Part shown: piece by piece, positions 5,104 through 5,397 of the stretch | Layout of the letters: each line of letters opens with the position of its first letter | Position numbering within the stretch: position 1 is the stretch's first letter | Assembly: GCA_900549675.1 (NCBI GenBank) | Contig: URPG01000155.1 | Span: 1-5,397, forward strand | Reading direction: 5' to 3' | DNA: 5,397 nt | From: an uncultured Oscillospiraceae bacterium | GTDB taxonomy: Bacteria; Bacillota; Clostridia; Oscillospirales; Acutalibacteraceae | Program-made: the position numbers and the translations under genes | The notes under the pieces: generated by a model | Database searches by the model: none | What the model was told of the DNA's origin: nothing | The model's input: only the letters and a program-made list of their open reading frames with translations

Positions 5104-5135
5104 TTTTCCAGACCAAAAGACCACCTGCTGGAAAA
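5104..5135. repeat. Small inverted repeat in the leader of the ParM-like gene
   Basis: ttttccag (5104-5111) and ctggaaaa (5128-5135) are exact 8-bp inverted repeats with a 16-base spacer. The 5' arm and spacer also contain the hexamer agacca twice (5110-5115 and 5118-5123). Segregation actin loci often carry repeats upstream that bind the adaptor protein, but this set is too small to claim a centromere. It may also be a leader hairpin. Confidence 0.4.
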
Positions 5136-5165
5136 GAACAAGAAAAACCAGAAAGGATGTGGTGA

Positions 5166-5397
5166 CTTATCATTATAGGAATTGACCATGGATATTATGC
5201 CATAAAAACTCCCCATGTATGTTTCCCGACCGGACTGACCGGATACGATTACGAGCCGTATACCATGCAGAATGTCCTGCAGTACAATGGGAAATTTTAT
5301 GTGTGTGGAACCGGGCGGCAGACGCTGGTGAGAAGTAAGACTTCCAATGACAATTATTATCTTTTGACAATGGCAGCCATTGCCCAGGAAATCCGCT
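5166..5397 (+). CDS. ParM/StbA-like actin-type segregation ATPase, N-terminal part
   Basis: The frame from 5166 to the window end encodes the first 77 residues of an actin-like ATPase of the ParM/StbA type found on plasmids and conjugative elements of Firmicutes. IIIGIDHGYYAIKT carries the phosphate-1 loop with D, G and K of the actin fold. TGLTGYDYEPYTMQNVLQYN and KFYVCGTGRQTLVRSKTSND follow, and YYLLTMAAIAQEIR begins the next helix, all in the order expected. Such proteins polymerise with ATP and push DNA copies apart, with a small DNA-binding partner usually encoded next. The 5' end is anomalous. The frame reads ATG TGG TGA at 5157-5165, then CTT ATC ATT ATA GGA, with no ATG, GTG or TTG before the conserved strand. 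GTG 5162 is well placed after GAAAGG but is out of frame and would meet a stop after seven codons. A rare start (ATT 5172 or ATC 5169), a one-base insertion, or a sequencing error are the options. The boundary given is the open frame, not a proven start. Confidence 0.75.

Noticed and set aside
4866..5216. Minus-strand open frame of 116 codons
   Set aside because: It crosses two terminators and the end of the DUF4062 gene and has low-complexity residues.
1..5397. CRISPR array, tRNA, rRNA, transposase or integrase
   Set aside because: No regularly spaced direct repeats, cloverleaf-like sequence or recombinase motif was found by eye on either strand.

Overview
The window looks like chromosomal or element DNA of a Gram-positive anaerobe of the Clostridia, most likely a gut Lachnospiraceae-type organism. 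The grounds are strong AGGAGG-type ribosome binding sites, mostly AT-rich codon use, clostridial-style flavoproteins, a small XRE regulator of a type common next to Firmicutes mobile elements, and a ParM-like actin at the right edge. The genus is inference; no rRNA or other marker is present.

Left block (1-2097), moderate GC: four co-directional genes with short gaps form a redox operon. They are the 3' part of a flavodoxin (1-528), an NADPH-dependent FMN reductase/iron-sulfur-flavoprotein relative (551-1087), a second small flavodoxin-fold protein (1113-1562), and a carboxymuconolactone decarboxylase (CMD)-cupin protein (1588-2097). The last gene breaks off where the cupin barrel should begin, replaced by six unrelated residues and a stop. 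Base composition also falls here, so position ~2077 looks like an insertion, deletion or rearrangement junction.

Middle block (2098-5063), clearly AT-richer: a 272-base intergenic stretch with a strong terminator (2199-2239), then an unrecognised helical protein (2370-2978). This converges on an XRE repressor (3033-3284, minus strand) across a perfect hairpin. The repressor is divergent from a small unknown gene (3414-3758). The divergent control region carries a perfect 14-bp inverted repeat (3317-3330 and 3380-3393) bracketing a good sigma-A-type promoter, which fits an autoregulated operator pair. Next is a 373-residue DUF4062 protein (3881-5002) with an N-terminal TIR/STIR-like domain, a helical linker and a C-terminal winged-helix-like domain. 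This is the best candidate for an anti-phage or inter-element conflict effector. Two consecutive hairpin terminators (5016-5063 and 5069-5099) close the unit.

Right edge (5100-5397): the N-terminal part of a ParM/StbA-like actin ATPase, typical of plasmid or conjugative-element segregation. No ordinary start codon lies in the reading frame between an in-frame TGA (5163-5165) and the first conserved strand, so its 5' end is odd.

Overall reading (inference): a mobile-element region with a regulator, cargo including a possible defence effector, and a segregation actin abuts, or has broken into, a resident redox operon.
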